A DNA stretch of 64,000 nucleotides from Acidobacteriaceae bacterium KBS 89. Its GTDB lineage: Bacteria; Acidobacteriota; Terriglobia; Terriglobales; Acidobacteriaceae. Below, piece by piece: positions 1 through 8,654 of the stretch. The position numbers and the translations under genes are program-made. Position 1 is the stretch's first letter; the number at the start of each line of letters is the position of its first letter. The notes beneath the pieces were generated by a model, which saw nothing but the letters and a program-made list of their open reading frames with translations, had not been told where the DNA came from and searched no databases. The DNA lies in contig KB906754.1 in assembly GCA_000381605.1 (NCBI GenBank), forward strand, positions 1,447,147-1,511,146, read 5' to 3'.

Positions 1-136
1 TGTTGTCGGGACCAAGGTAGACGGCTTGCTTCTCGAAGCCGAAGGTGCGGACCAGCCAGTCGATGGCCGCGAGTGCGTCACGGTAACGAAGGCTGGGGAC
101 GATGGTGGAGCGGCAGGATTTGGCTGGGCTGGTCAT
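1..136 (-). CDS. VOC/glyoxalase-family protein, N-terminal fragment
   Basis: The first 45 codons of a minus-strand gene that leaves the window at base 1. The ATG at 136 is followed by a stretch reading IVPSLRYRDALAAIDWL and then RTFGFEK, the opening beta-alpha unit typical of PhnB-like members of the vicinal oxygen chelate (glyoxalase/bleomycin resistance) superfamily. These are small soluble metal-binding or antibiotic-binding proteins. The metal ligands lie beyond the window edge, so enzyme or binding function cannot be assigned. The gene stands alone, 86 bp from the next one. The family call is fairly secure; the start and any specific function are not. Confidence 0.7.
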   Translation of the reverse strand, partial: MTSPAKSCRSTIVPSLRYRDALAAIDWLVRTFGFEKQAVYLGPDN

Positions 137-221
137 GGTGTTAACTGTGGCACCGTCGTTGCGTTGTATCTTGGAAAAATCGGCGGCCGGCATTCTTTGC
201 CTTTGCCATATTCTGCCCGGC

Positions 222-566
222 TTAGAAAGGGCCGTGTGTCTTGACGTTCGCAATCACGGCCTCGAGCGGCGCCGTCTGCTTCTTATAAGCAGCCAGGATG
301 CACGCCTTATCCGTGTCGCATTTGTTCCGCAGGGCAGGAAAGGCCGTCTGTGAATCCTGCAGATCGCCACGCACGCCCATTCCAACAAACTGCGTCGCAA
401 TCTCGAAATAGGCAGTCATCCGCGCATCCGCCTGCAACAACGAAGGCGTGCTACAGACAGTTTTCTCAGTCGGATTAGAAGCCGTCGCACAATCAATCGC
501 CGAGGCGGCATGCGAAGTGAGGGTCAAGGAGGCTGCAGCGAAGGCAAGCGTCAAGTGAATCTTCAT
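222..566 (-). CDS. LprI/DUF1311-like exported protein
   Basis: A 114-residue protein with an N-terminal signal peptide (hydrophobic residues about 4-22, ending in an AASA-like cleavage region). The mature part carries the LprI/DUF1311 pattern: a first cysteine just after cleavage, an EKTVCSTPSL segment, a central helix, then RNKC and DKACILAAYKKQ near the C-terminus. Four cysteines probably form two disulfides in the periplasm. Some relatives inhibit lysozyme, but most are uncharacterised. The ATG at 566 was chosen over an upstream GTG because GGAG lies 4-5 bp before it. The next upstream gene (652-1056) is a paralogue, so the pair is a local duplication. Confidence 0.72.
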   Translation of the reverse strand: MKIHLTLAFAAASLTLTSHAASAIDCATASNPTEKTVCSTPSLLQADARMTAYFEIATQFVGMGVRGDLQDSQTAFPALRNKCDTDKACILAAYKKQTAPLEAVIANVKTHGPF

Positions 567-651
567 CACGCTCCATTAAATGCGAAGTTTTACGCCCAAA
601 CGCCTCGGATCTAGCCCGCAGTTCGCTTGAGATCGAAAAACTCATTACAAC

Positions 652-1056
652 TCATCTGGGGTTCATGCCACGGGCTCGAAGCCTCTGCTGCGCAATCACG
701 TTCTCCATTGAAGTGATCTGCTTTTTATATAGGGCCAGAATGCACGCCTGATCCTTGCCGCACCAGTCGCGTTTCTCTGCAAAAGCGTTCAGCCAATTAC
801 TAACTGCATCGCGGCGATATGCCAGATTCCCACTTGTGCCCATGCTGGGCGCGCGTTGGTCCGCACTGGCAGCAATCGTGTCTGTGTTCAAAAGATCCAA
901 GTCCAACATCATCTGAGAATCGATCTTCAACAACTGGGGAGTGCTGCAAACTGTGTTTTCGGAAGCACCAAGTCTAGTCTTCTTGCAGTCGATCGATTGG
1001 ATGGCATGCGCCGTCAAAGTAAGGGAAACCAGAGCCAGGGCCAAGTAAGTTTTCAT
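652..1056 (-). CDS. LprI/DUF1311-like exported protein, tandem paralogue
   Basis: A 134-residue exported protein related to its downstream neighbour. It has a signal peptide (about residues 1-19), a cysteine shortly after it, ENTVCSTPQLL, and a C-terminal DWCGKDQACILALYKKQ segment, the same four-cysteine plan. It differs by a longer middle section around residues 55-85. A GGAG site precedes the ATG. The role is unknown; a periplasmic inhibitor or binding protein is possible by family analogy only. The two copies are 85 bp apart and have diverged considerably, so the duplication is probably not recent. Confidence 0.7.
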   Translation of the reverse strand: MKTYLALALVSLTLTAHAIQSIDCKKTRLGASENTVCSTPQLLKIDSQMMLDLDLLNTDTIAASADQRAPSMGTSGNLAYRRDAVSNWLNAFAEKRDWCGKDQACILALYKKQITSMENVIAQQRLRARGMNPR

Positions 1057-1122
1057 AATGCTCCGCGGAAAGACAGGTTCATTGAACCAATCGCCGCGCT
1101 ATTTGTCCAACGGCACTATAGT

Positions 1123-1623
1123 CTACGCCGTAAAGCTCGACCCACAACCACAACTTTTCGTCGAGTTCGGATTGATGAAGTTGAACCCCTGCCGCATCAG
1201 TGTCTCTTCAAAGTCCAGCACCATGCCATGCAGATAGATAAAGCTCTTCGGATCGACAAAGATGCGGATCGGCGCCCCGTTCGTAGGATCGCCCGCGGTC
1301 TGGAGCCCCTCGCCAAACGCATACACCCGGTCACGCTCCCGAGGCTTCGTATCGAACCGTATGTTGTAACTCAAACCCGAGCAACCACCACCTTGGATCC
1401 CAACCCTCAGACCGCCCTGCTCCGGCGAAACATTTTCCTTCGCCATCGCAACGCGAATCCGCTTCAACGCCTTCTCTGTAATCTGAATGCCTTTCTTACC
1501 AGGCTCTTCTCCCTGCGCGGTCAGCACATTCATCCCAGCAAGCGGATCCTTCTTCTCGCCCGCAGTGGCCGCAGCATGTGCTGCTTCCATCTCCGCCGCG
1601 GTTTGTAGTGTCACCATTGCCAT
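1123..1623 (-). CDS. iscA: A-type iron-sulfur carrier (IscA/ErpA-like)
   Basis: An HesB/IscA-type scaffold or carrier that receives Fe-S clusters and passes them to apo-proteins in the cytoplasm. The family core starts near residue 38 (IQITEKALKRI). It holds the first cluster cysteine in GGGCSGLSY and the C-terminal pair in KSCGCGSSF, so all three ligands are present. About 35 extra residues precede the core. The ATG at 1623 has AAGGA 9 bp upstream and is preferred to a TTG at 1659. It is the last gene of the iscR-iscS-iscU-iscA run, 85 bp after iscU. IscA and ErpA cannot be told apart by eye. Confidence 0.88.
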   Translation of the reverse strand: MAMVTLQTAAEMEAAHAAATAGEKKDPLAGMNVLTAQGEEPGKKGIQITEKALKRIRVAMAKENVSPEQGGLRVGIQGGGCSGLSYNIRFDTKPRERDRVYAFGEGLQTAGDPTNGAPIRIFVDPKSFIYLHGMVLDFEETLMRQGFNFINPNSTKSCGCGSSFTA

Positions 1624-1708
1624 ATCTTTGTCCTTGCCGCTAATACGACACGGTAGCAACGCGACTCAAAAGACGCACCGCTACCGTCGTTCTTACCCTG
1701 CCTGTCCT

Positions 1709-2128
1709 TTAGTGCGCTGAAGTCGCGACCGCCGAAGTCTCGGCAACGCTGTTCTTCTTCTTCCAGTCACCAATCGCCGCGCGAATAGCATCCTCCGCGA
1801 GCACCGAGCAGTGGATCTTAACAGGAGGAAGCGCCAGCTCTTTCACAATGTCCGTGTTCGTGATCGCGAGCGCCTCATCGATCGTCTTGCCCTTCACCCA
1901 CTCGGTGGCGAGCGAGGATGAAGCAATAGCCGATCCGCAACCGAAGGTCTTGAACTTGGCATCTTCGATTACGTTCGTCTCAGGATTCACGCGAATCTGC
2001 AGACGCATTACGTCGCCGCACTCCGGCGCGCCTACAAGCCCAGTCCCAACCTCGGTCGAAGACTTGTCCATCTGTCCGACGTTCCGGGGATTGTTGTAGT
2101 GGTCAATTACCTTATCGCTATATGCCAT
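1709..2128 (-). CDS. iscU: Iron-sulfur cluster scaffold IscU
   Basis: A 139-residue IscU scaffold on which [2Fe-2S] clusters are built from sulfur delivered by IscS. The start MAYSDKVIDHYNNPRNVG is highly characteristic. The three cluster cysteines are seen in GAPECGD, FKTFGCGSAI and KIHCSVLAEDAI. The usual chaperone-binding LPPVK motif is also intact, although hscA and hscB are not next to it here. The C-terminal dozen residues are Ser/Ala-rich and look like a loose tail. It lies 70 bp downstream of iscS on the same strand. Confidence 0.95.
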   Translation of the reverse strand: MAYSDKVIDHYNNPRNVGQMDKSSTEVGTGLVGAPECGDVMRLQIRVNPETNVIEDAKFKTFGCGSAIASSSLATEWVKGKTIDEALAITNTDIVKELALPPVKIHCSVLAEDAIRAAIGDWKKKNSVAETSAVATSAH

Positions 2129-2198
2129 GATGCTTCTCCTCTGTTACTCAATACCTTAGTTTAGATGCGCGTCGATGTCGATGGTGTGCTATTTCCTC

Positions 2199-3479
2199 TT
2201 AGTGCGCCGCCCACTCGATCTTCGAGAGGTCGATCCCTTCCTTCACCATCTCGTACAGCGGCGAAAGCTCTCGCAGCTTCGAAACCACGTCGATCAGTTT
2301 GTCCGACACATAATCCACCTCGGCCTTGGTGTTGAAGCGCCCAAGCCCAAACCGGATTGAGCTGTGCGCCACATCGTCGCCAAGCCCCAATGCCTTCAGC
2401 ACATAGCTGGGCTCAAGTGTCGCTGAAGTGCAAGCTGAACCTGAAGAAACAGCGATGTCGTTGATCCCCATCAGAAGGCTCTCGCCCTCGACATACACAA
2501 AGCTCATGTTCAGGTTGCCAGGCAGATGGTGCTCCATGTTGCCGTTAACATGGACATAATCCAGGGCCTTCTCGAACTTCGCCTGCAGATAGTCCCGAAG
2601 CTCCTTCTCACGCTTGCCTTCGGCTTCCATCTCAGCCCCGGCAATCTCGCAAGCCGCGCCTAGTCCAACGATCCCCGGAACATTCAGCGTGCCCGACCGC
2701 ATCCCGCGCTCGTGCCCACCGCCGTTGATCTGTTCGGAGATCTGGACACGCGGATTGCGGCGCCGCACATACAGCGCGCCCACACCCTTCGGCCCATAGA
2801 TCTTATGGCCGCTCAGGCTCAACACATCAATGTTGTCCTTCTGTACATCCACCGGAATCTTGCCCACAGCCTGAACTGCGTCCGTATGGAAGATCACACC
2901 CTTCTCATGACACAGCTTGCCGATCTCCGAGATCGGCTGAATGACGCCAATCTCATTGTTCGCGTACATGATCGAGACAAGGATCGTCTTGTCGTCCATC
3001 GCCCGCTTCAGGTCTTCGATATCGATCAGCCCATCGGCCTGAACCGGCAGATACGTCACACGGTAGCCTTGCTTCTCGAGTTTCTTGCACGTGTCGAGCA
3101 CAGCCTTGTGCTCAGTAACCTGAGTGATGATGTGATTCCCGCGCTCGCGATACATCTCCGCGATGCCCTTCAGCGCCAAGTTGTTCGACTCGGTCGCACC
3201 CGAGGTGAAAATAATCTCCTTCGACGTCGCGCCGATCAGCTTCGCAATCTGCTCGCGCGCCTTCTCTACAGCCTTCTCCGCCTCCCACCCGAACGAGTGG
3301 TTGCGACTCGCCGCATTTCCGAAGGTCGAGGTAAAGTACGGCATCATCGCCTCAAGCACACGTGGGTCCAACGGCGTCGTCGCATGGTTGTCCATGTAGA
3401 TCGGCAGGCGCACGCCTGCCGGCAATGGTGTTGAGGACTCGCTGATCACTACCCCGTTATTGCTCATATCGTTGCTCAT
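2199..3479 (-). CDS. iscS: Cysteine desulfurase IscS
   Basis: A PLP enzyme that converts L-cysteine to L-alanine and carries the sulfur as a persulfide to IscU. Seen in order: [14 protein letters not shown] at the N-terminus, [19 protein letters not shown], the PLP-lysine motif [11 protein letters not shown], and the mobile-loop cysteine in [21 protein letters not shown]. The C-terminal IscU-binding tail is present and ends EWAAH. The length, 426 residues, is about 20 more than usual because of an N-terminal extension. The ATG at 3479 has AGGAG 6 bp upstream and is preferred to a GTG at 3515. It sits 71 bp after iscR, probably in one transcript with iscU and iscA. Confidence 0.95.
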   Translation of the reverse strand: MSNDMSNNGVVISESSTPLPAGVRLPIYMDNHATTPLDPRVLEAMMPYFTSTFGNAASRNHSFGWEAEKAVEKAREQIAKLIGATSKEIIFTSGATESNNLALKGIAEMYRERGNHIITQVTEHKAVLDTCKKLEKQGYRVTYLPVQADGLIDIEDLKRAMDDKTILVSIMYANNEIGVIQPISEIGKLCHEKGVIFHTDAVQAVGKIPVDVQKDNIDVLSLSGHKIYGPKGVGALYVRRRNPRVQISEQINGGGHERGMRSGTLNVPGIVGLGAACEIAGAEMEAEGKREKELRDYLQAKFEKALDYVHVNGNMEHHLPGNLNMSFVYVEGESLLMGINDIAVSSGSACTSATLEPSYVLKALGLGDDVAHSSIRFGLGRFNTKAEVDYVSDKLIDVVSKLRELSPLYEMVKEGIDLSKIEWAAH

Positions 3480-3550
3480 CGTATCTCCTGAAACCTGTAC
3501 TTCTGAAAACCACACCGTTGAAAAATCCTCTCATCGCCGATCGGCGATGG

Positions 3551-4015
3551 CTACAATGCAATGCTCACGAGGCCACCGCCCACCGGAGCGCCCGCGCCAA
3601 CCTGCTCACCGTCCGCTTCGATCAAATCGGCGATGTGAATGCCGCTCAACAAGTCCTTGATACTGTCGTTTACCTTTCGTAATGGTTCTTTGATGGTGCA
3701 GGTGCTCGTCAGGTCGCAAGCTCCATGGATCGTAATGCAACTTGTAATAAAAAGCGGCCCATCAATCGCCCGGATCACCTCAAACGCCGTAATCTCTGTC
3801 GCCGCGCGCGAAAGCGCATATCCGCCATTCGTCCCTGCATGCGAAACCAGCAACCCCGCCTTGGCCAGCGTCTGCAGAATCTTCGCCAGCAACTGCGGAG
3901 GAATATGGTAGGCCTCGGCGATGTCCTTGGCGCTATGCGCACTGCCGCCCGTCTGCTCTGCCAGGTACTTCAAGGCCATCAGACCGTAATCCGCTTTTTT
4001 GGTCAGACGCAGCAC
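3551..4015 (-). CDS. iscR: Rrf2-family regulator IscR
   Basis: A 154-residue winged-helix Rrf2 protein that senses Fe-S status and controls cluster assembly genes. The N-terminus (MLRLTKKADYGLMALKYLA) and GTNGGYALSR wing are classic. Three cysteines near residues 92-106 (SCITIHGACDLTSTC) match the cluster ligands of IscR, with slightly wider spacing between the first two than in E. coli. The start codon is GTG. It heads the isc run, and a perfect 11-bp inverted repeat lies 27 bp before the start, consistent with autoregulation. A related Rrf2 regulator other than IscR is possible, but the neighbours make IscR the best call. Confidence 0.88.
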   Translation of the reverse strand: MLRLTKKADYGLMALKYLAEQTGGSAHSAKDIAEAYHIPPQLLAKILQTLAKAGLLVSHAGTNGGYALSRAATEITAFEVIRAIDGPLFITSCITIHGACDLTSTCTIKEPLRKVNDSIKDLLSGIHIADLIEADGEQVGAGAPVGGGLVSIAL

Positions 4016-4041
4016 GTTGGTTTAAGGGCTCCCTCGCCTAA

Positions 4042-4064
4042 AATTGTCTGAAATTCAGACAATT
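4042..4064. promoter_or_regulatory. Perfect palindrome before iscR, probable IscR operator
   Basis: Arms AATTGTCTGAA and TTCAGACAATT pair perfectly around a single central base. The site ends 27 bp before the iscR GTG and overlaps where its promoter must lie. Rrf2 regulators bind dyads of this size, so autoregulation of the isc genes is the simplest reading. The half-site is not the E. coli type-1 IscR consensus. Confidence 0.7.
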
Positions 4065-4232
4065 CCAGTCCTACATAGTGTACGTCGACACTCAGGTGCA
4101 TTGCAACCACGCTATACCAGCCAATTCACCGCAAATTAACCGCAAATTTGTGGCACAAAAACTAGAGAAATCGCAGTTGACAAGGTGCCCTGAGACGGGC
4201 AAAATCCATAACATTCGCGAATTCCTCCCCAA

Positions 4233-4397
4233 ATGACCGCAAAATGCAAACATCCCATCGTAAAGATCGTCGCCCGTGAGGAAGACGCAGAGTTTGTCGA
4301 ATGCCAGAACTGTGGCGAAGTCTTTGATTCAGCAGAATTTAGCGACATTGCTATCGAAGAGGAAGAGGCGCTCGCCGAAACTCCAGGAGAAGAATAG
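4233..4397 (+). CDS. 54-residue zinc-ribbon-like acidic protein
   Basis: A short plus-strand gene reading MTAKCKHPIVKIVAREEDAE, then FVECQNCGEVFDSAEF and a Glu-rich tail (EEEEALAETPGEE). Two metal-ligand pairs, C-x-H near residues 5-7 and CxxC near 24-27, suggest one small zinc ribbon. No similar function is recognised. It lies between the divergent iscR and the convergent pgsA, ending 5 bp before the pgsA stop. The reading is supported by the ligand pattern and codon use. No strong ribosome site is seen. Confidence 0.6.
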   Translation: MTAKCKHPIVKIVAREEDAEFVECQNCGEVFDSAEFSDIAIEEEEALAETPGEE

Positions 4398-4402
4398 ACC
4401 TT

Positions 4403-4978
4403 CTAAACCACCGTCTGGGCAGGCGGCGAATTCATCCTACGAAAAACAATCCACGCATATTGCGCGGCCGAAACCGGGGCGAGCACCGCAATCGCACGCA
4501 CGAGCGCTTGGCTAACGGTCGCTAACTGCGGAGAAACAAATATCTTTTGGCAAAGCACCGCGAGCAACGCCAGAATCTGGACCAGCGTATTCATCTTCCC
4601 AAACAGGCTCGGCCGAAAGTCCCGCATCGTGTTCGTCACATAAAGCAGCGTAGAGATCAGCAAAATCCCTACGTCCCTGCTGAAAACCAGCACCGTCACG
4701 TACTGTGGAATCATCCCTACGTGAGTCAGAACCACAAATAAAGTGCTCAGGAGAAGCTTGTCCGCTATTGGATCGAGATACTGCCCCAACGTCGTCTTCT
4801 GGCTCAACCACCGCGCCAACACCCCATCCAGCGCATCGCTGATCCCCGCAAGAATAAACAGCGCAAACGATATGCGGTAGTGCCCGTCCAGAATCTCAAT
4901 CACGAGGAACGGGATAATGAACAGCCGCATCAGCGTGAGAAGATTAGGGGCGGCGCGAAATTGGCGGAGGAAGGGCAC
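4403..4978 (-). CDS. pgsA: CDP-alcohol phosphatidyltransferase, PgsA-like
   Basis: An integral membrane enzyme that most likely joins CDP-diacylglycerol and glycerol-3-phosphate to give phosphatidylglycerophosphate, the first step to phosphatidylglycerol and cardiolipin. The family signature D-x2-D-G-x2-A-R-x8-G-x3-D-x3-D is complete at about residues 48-75 (SDALDGVLAR to GQYLDPIADK). Several hydrophobic helices follow, and 191 residues is a normal size. The start is GTG with a weak ribosome site. Other CDP-alcohol transferases share the signature, so the exact acceptor is inferred. Confidence 0.85.
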   Translation of the reverse strand: MPFLRQFRAAPNLLTLMRLFIIPFLVIEILDGHYRISFALFILAGISDALDGVLARWLSQKTTLGQYLDPIADKLLLSTLFVVLTHVGMIPQYVTVLVFSRDVGILLISTLLYVTNTMRDFRPSLFGKMNTLVQILALLAVLCQKIFVSPQLATVSQALVRAIAVLAPVSAAQYAWIVFRRMNSPPAQTVV

Positions 4979-5059
4979 TTTGCAGGGTCAGATAATCGTA
5001 ACCCAATCAACCGCAGGTTGCTCCAGCTTCCTCTTCCGTTTAGACTTGATTCAACGCAC

Positions 5060-5136
5060 AGGCGCGTAGCTCAGTTGGTTAGAGCGCTACCTTGACACGG
5101 TAGAGGTCAGGAGTTCGAGTCTCCTCGTGCCTACCA
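5060..5136 (+). tRNA. tRNA-Val (GAC)
   Basis: A full 77-nt cloverleaf can be drawn. The acceptor stem AGGCGCG pairs with CGTGCCT, with one G-T pair. The D arm GCTC/GAGC encloses AGTTGGTTA. The anticodon stem CTACC/GGTAG has loop TTGACAC, giving anticodon GAC at 5094-5096. The T arm is AGGAG-TTCGAGT-CTCCT. The CCA end is encoded. Its 3' end and the 13 bases beyond it are repeated at 7172-7198. Confidence 0.95.
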
Positions 5137-5149
5137 TTCCTTCGAATCA
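5123..5149. repeat. att-like direct repeat, copy 1 (tRNA-Val 3' end)
   Basis: The last 14 bases of tRNA-Val plus 13 bases downstream. They match 7172-7198 at 24 of 27 positions in direct orientation (mismatches at 5132, 5144 and 5148). tRNA 3' ends are common integration sites. Only one gene (5293-6891) lies between the copies and no integrase is visible. Confidence 0.65.
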
Positions 5150-5292
5150 CATACGACGTTCCGGTGATTTTCGCCACACCTGTGATGCACCCGCGATTAG
5201 TTTTCTGCCAACATGCTATGGGCCGAAAATTGCCGTTGGAGTGCCTGCAGCACTCCAGCGCGCGAACATCGAGAGGATGCCGACTCACGTGG

Positions 5293-6891
5293 TCAACGCG
5301 TCTCAGGTGCCATTTGCGGGCTCTTGTTTGTCGCGTGACAAGGCTGCTGGAAAATCTCGCTAACATTTGTATCGCGCACCGTGTCCGACCGGTCGCGTGG
5401 CACGAGTGCCATGACCCCGGGAACTTCGCAGAGTGGTCGATAGTTTCGTCGCATCGCGTCCAGTTCTTCGGAGTCCCAATTGGAATAGCCACGGTAAGAT
5501 TGCACGAAAAACTGCAATTCAGCGGTCTGATAATTAGCGGTGAGCAAGATAAGGTCGTACTCTTTCCGCTCGATGCTCGTGACGATTGGTGCACTCGACC
5601 ACCGACCTTGGAGTGAAAGCTGATGGTAGAAGAAGGGGTCTAGGAAAGCTGGAGAGCGACTATACATCTCCAGGTAAGGCAAGTCAGACAGCATGCGGAG
5701 GCGGTTTACGTTCCTGGTTACCAGGTCTTGAGGAGGGTTCTGCGTCAAGAGGAACTTTTGGTGGAGGAGAATCACTCCACCCAGCAACGCCAGGACCACA
5801 GGAGCCAGCACCGAATGCCGTGCCCGTTTCTCGATTCGAGTCATACCCGCAGGCACCATTAAAACGATCAGCAGCCAGGGAAGGATAAAGTAGTTTACGT
5901 CGCCGCCCGTGTTCGCAAGCGCGGCCACATTCGCAAGGCAGCCAAAACCGATCGCAAGCAGAATTGGCCGATACTTCTCGTTTCTCCAGCTTTGACCTAT
6001 CCCTACCAGTGCGATAAAAAGAGCGATGACGCTTATCTGATTGACGCGGACAAAGGCGGCGCTTGCATAAATTGTGTTGGACCAAACCACAACGGCGCCT
6101 CTGACCACAGTGAAATTGACAAGAAAAGGTTCGTGCCGCAGCCATAGTGCCGACAAGACCAACAACGAAACGACTGCGCTGCCACCAATCAGAGCGGCAG
6201 TGTTCCTGAACCTTCTGGCGATCACGGTGTCCAATGCCAGGGCGAATAGCAACGGCATAACGGATTGCTTCGACAGAAATCCTAACCCTGCCAACACGCC
6301 CGCCCAAAAGACGAGCCGGGTTCTTCCTTGCGCTACCTGGTAAACGGTTAGAGCTGCAAGAATGAAAAAGATCGATAACGCGTCGGCTCTCGTGCTCGCA
6401 CAGTAGGGCACAGCCCAGGCGCAGGTCAAACTGAAGATGACGCTGACAGCCGCCCAAAGCCTCCGCCCTTCCAGCCTCAAGGAGAGGTAGCCGACCAGTC
6501 CGGCAGATCCTAGAAATGCCAGTAAAGAAAGTGAGCGCATCAGTTCTGCCGTGAGCAGTGGAGAGCCATGCGTCAGCTTGGCGAAGATGTACCCAAAGAA
6601 GTAGAAGACCGGCCCGTACATCTGATAGTTCCAGGGAAATTGAAACGGATCGGAATACAGATGTCCCGTTTGCCATGCCCTAAGGGCAGCGTAGACTCCG
6701 ACTCCTTCGGGATAGGTTGTGTCGTTTCGCGTAACAACCGACCGAAAAAGAACGGTCAAATATACGACTGCTTGAATGAGAAAAGGCAGCACGATCAGAA
6801 GCACAACCCCAGTCGTCCTTCGGCCCCTCGCACCTTGGTCCTGCTTGGACTGCAGTGCCTGACTAATTGGCATCGTTGATTCCGGCGGCAT
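5293..6891 (-). CDS. Multi-pass membrane glycosyltransferase, GT39/ArnT-like
   Basis: A 532-residue membrane protein with about ten hydrophobic segments from residue 28 to 400 and a soluble C-terminal part. The layout fits polyprenyl-phosphate-sugar transferases of the GT39/GT83 type or related DUF2029 proteins. Loop residues after the first helix (RNDTTYPEGVG) sit where the catalytic acidic residues are found in that clan. Such enzymes move a sugar from a lipid carrier to an acceptor on the outer face of the membrane; donor and acceptor are unknown. It stands alone between the tRNA-Val gene and a copy of the tRNA end, so it may be acquired. The ribosome site is weak. Confidence 0.6.
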   Translation of the reverse strand: MPPESTMPISQALQSKQDQGARGRRTTGVVLLIVLPFLIQAVVYLTVLFRSVVTRNDTTYPEGVGVYAALRAWQTGHLYSDPFQFPWNYQMYGPVFYFFGYIFAKLTHGSPLLTAELMRSLSLLAFLGSAGLVGYLSLRLEGRRLWAAVSVIFSLTCAWAVPYCASTRADALSIFFILAALTVYQVAQGRTRLVFWAGVLAGLGFLSKQSVMPLLFALALDTVIARRFRNTAALIGGSAVVSLLVLSALWLRHEPFLVNFTVVRGAVVVWSNTIYASAAFVRVNQISVIALFIALVGIGQSWRNEKYRPILLAIGFGCLANVAALANTGGDVNYFILPWLLIVLMVPAGMTRIEKRARHSVLAPVVLALLGGVILLHQKFLLTQNPPQDLVTRNVNRLRMLSDLPYLEMYSRSPAFLDPFFYHQLSLQGRWSSAPIVTSIERKEYDLILLTANYQTAELQFFVQSYRGYSNWDSEELDAMRRNYRPLCEVPGVMALVPRDRSDTVRDTNVSEIFQQPCHATNKSPQMAPETR

Positions 6892-7202
6892 CTTCTCTCT
6901 TCATCTTCAGCTAGCTCCGACGTCCACTAGATCTTGGCCGCAAGCGCCCCAACTCATACTACCGCACCGGCATTTGCGAGAAATGCAACGTTGCATTAGT
7001 CCTTCACCCGTACCTCTTCGCTCCACTTGGCTTCGACGTTGTCGTCCCGGCCATGAATTTTTTGGAGGCAGTGCGGAGTCGGGAAGTAGAGCCGACGTAG
7101 CGCGCCCGTCTCGTTTGCGCCAGCCGAGAAGAGACAGGTAAGGAGGAAAGTATGCGCTAGGAAACAGGTCACCTCGTGCCCACCATTCCTTCCAATGAAT
7201 GA
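6892..7202. other. Gene-free 311-bp gap
   Basis: No convincing coding region is seen on either strand. The right end holds the second copy of the tRNA-Val 3' end (7172-7198), just before the stop of the oxidase gene. Confidence 0.5.
7172..7198. repeat. att-like direct repeat, copy 2
   Basis: A 24/27 match to the tRNA-Val 3' end and flank at 5123-5149. It includes the CTCGTGCC and ACCATTCCTTC blocks. There is no tRNA body upstream of it, so this is a displaced fragment rather than a second gene. Confidence 0.65.
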
Positions 7203-8549
7203 TTACGCACCGTAGATATTCGTGTTGATAAACTCATTGCGAAACTTTCCGCTTGGATCGTACTGTGCGAGTATCGCCTGGTACGCTGACATTTTTGCGT
7301 ACTGCGATCTGAGCCGTGCAGGCGTCATGGTAAAAAGTTTGGCCCAATGAGGTATGGCACCGAATGGCGCGAGCTTTTCCTCAATCAGCGGAAGCACTTT
7401 CTTGACCGCTGCCCATTCCGGCTTCCAGGTGAAATGAATCGTCATCGAAGGCCGCTGGTAGCAAGGGCTGATCCAAAGGTCGTCTGCGGCGACAGTCCGA
7501 AACTCCGTGACGAAGAGGTGAGGTGTGATCTGGTCGCGGAGTTGTTCAACCGCGAGGATGGCAGCATAGCCCTTATCGCGTGGAACGAAGTACTCCGATT
7601 GCAGCTCCGCTCCACTGCTCGGCGTAAAGTTCATGCGAAAGTGCGGGAGGCGTTCGTACCAGGGCCCGGGAATGCCCATCTGCTCCGTGCAGTTTTCTGC
7701 TGAGTGCCCGGCAAGCGGGTGCAAATTGTGGCTGGCTGGCTTTGCTCCATAAAAGTCGGCCTTCGGATCGACGCGAGGTGCCTGATCAACCCGACGCTTA
7801 ATCCAGACCTGAGTTGCTCGATGATCTTGCCAGTCTGTAAAGAGGCTAACGCTGTATCCGCTCGCAAAGATGTCATCTAGGTGATGTTCGAGTTGCGAGA
7901 AAGAGAGATTCTCATACACCATCTGGGTCATCTGAAAGGTCGGCTGCACATCGAGAGTAATTCTTGTGATGACTCCAATCGCTCCGAGTCCCACTACGGT
8001 TCCGGGAAATTTGTCACCTGACTTTTCGCGAGAGAAGGTCACAACTTCGCCGTTGGCAGTAACGATCTCCATGGCGCGCACAGCAGTTGAAAGGTTCCCA
8101 TTCTTGCTCCCGGAGCCATGCGTAGCCGTGGCACACGCTCCCACGACGGAGATATGTGGGAGCGAAGCAAGATTATGGACGGCGAAACCCCGACTATCAA
8201 TGTAAGGGGCAAGTTGACCATAGGTTACGCCAGCGCCAACTGTGACCGTTTTGGCCTTCGCGTCGAGCTCGATTTGGTCAAAGCCCTTTAAGGAAATCTG
8301 CTCTACTGTGCTGTCGGCAATGCCATTGAATGAGTGCCGCGCCCCGAGGGCTTTGAGATGAGGGTGACCAAGAACGTTGTGGCGGACGTCTTCCACCGTC
8401 TTTGCGAGTTCAAGGTTTTTAGTACTGTAGGTGTAATTTCCTGCCCAGTTTGTGCGACTGCCGGCCGGTGTCTGTGCAGAGCCAATCTTGGAAAATAAAG
8501 TTCCGGCGAGCAGCGCACCCGAGGTCTTGAGAAATTCTCGTTTATCCAC
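7203..8549 (-). CDS. Exported FAD-dependent alditol oxidase-like protein
   Basis: A 448-residue VAO-type flavoprotein resembling alditol/xylitol oxidases and sugar-1,4-lactone oxidases, which oxidise a polyol or lactone and reduce O2 to H2O2. After a leader it shows NWAGNYTYS, then LGARHSFNG, whose histidine is the covalent FAD site in AldO, then an FAD-binding core ending near GLGAIGVITRI. The C-terminus carries the ALO-type substrate domain. The GTG at 8549 has AAGGAG 9 bp upstream and gives a Tat-like leader with KREFLK instead of the RR pair. It is probably the last gene of the carbohydrate operon, 105 bp after the GH3 gene. The true substrate is unknown. Confidence 0.75.
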   Translation of the reverse strand: MDKREFLKTSGALLAGTLFSKIGSAQTPAGSRTNWAGNYTYSTKNLELAKTVEDVRHNVLGHPHLKALGARHSFNGIADSTVEQISLKGFDQIELDAKAKTVTVGAGVTYGQLAPYIDSRGFAVHNLASLPHISVVGACATATHGSGSKNGNLSTAVRAMEIVTANGEVVTFSREKSGDKFPGTVVGLGAIGVITRITLDVQPTFQMTQMVYENLSFSQLEHHLDDIFASGYSVSLFTDWQDHRATQVWIKRRVDQAPRVDPKADFYGAKPASHNLHPLAGHSAENCTEQMGIPGPWYERLPHFRMNFTPSSGAELQSEYFVPRDKGYAAILAVEQLRDQITPHLFVTEFRTVAADDLWISPCYQRPSMTIHFTWKPEWAAVKKVLPLIEEKLAPFGAIPHWAKLFTMTPARLRSQYAKMSAYQAILAQYDPSGKFRNEFINTNIYGA

Positions 8550-8654
8550 GTCGTGAATCTCCTTCCGTTCTACTTCGAAGCCTGCGACCAACGCATCAGC
8601 GCAAATTCAACCCGAATGGCGCCGTGCTCGCTAACATACCCCGAAGATTGGCAT

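Noticed and set aside
5684..6676. A 330-codon minus-strand frame in another phase of the 5293-6891 gene
   Set aside because: The 532-residue membrane protein in the other frame has coherent helices; this one does not.
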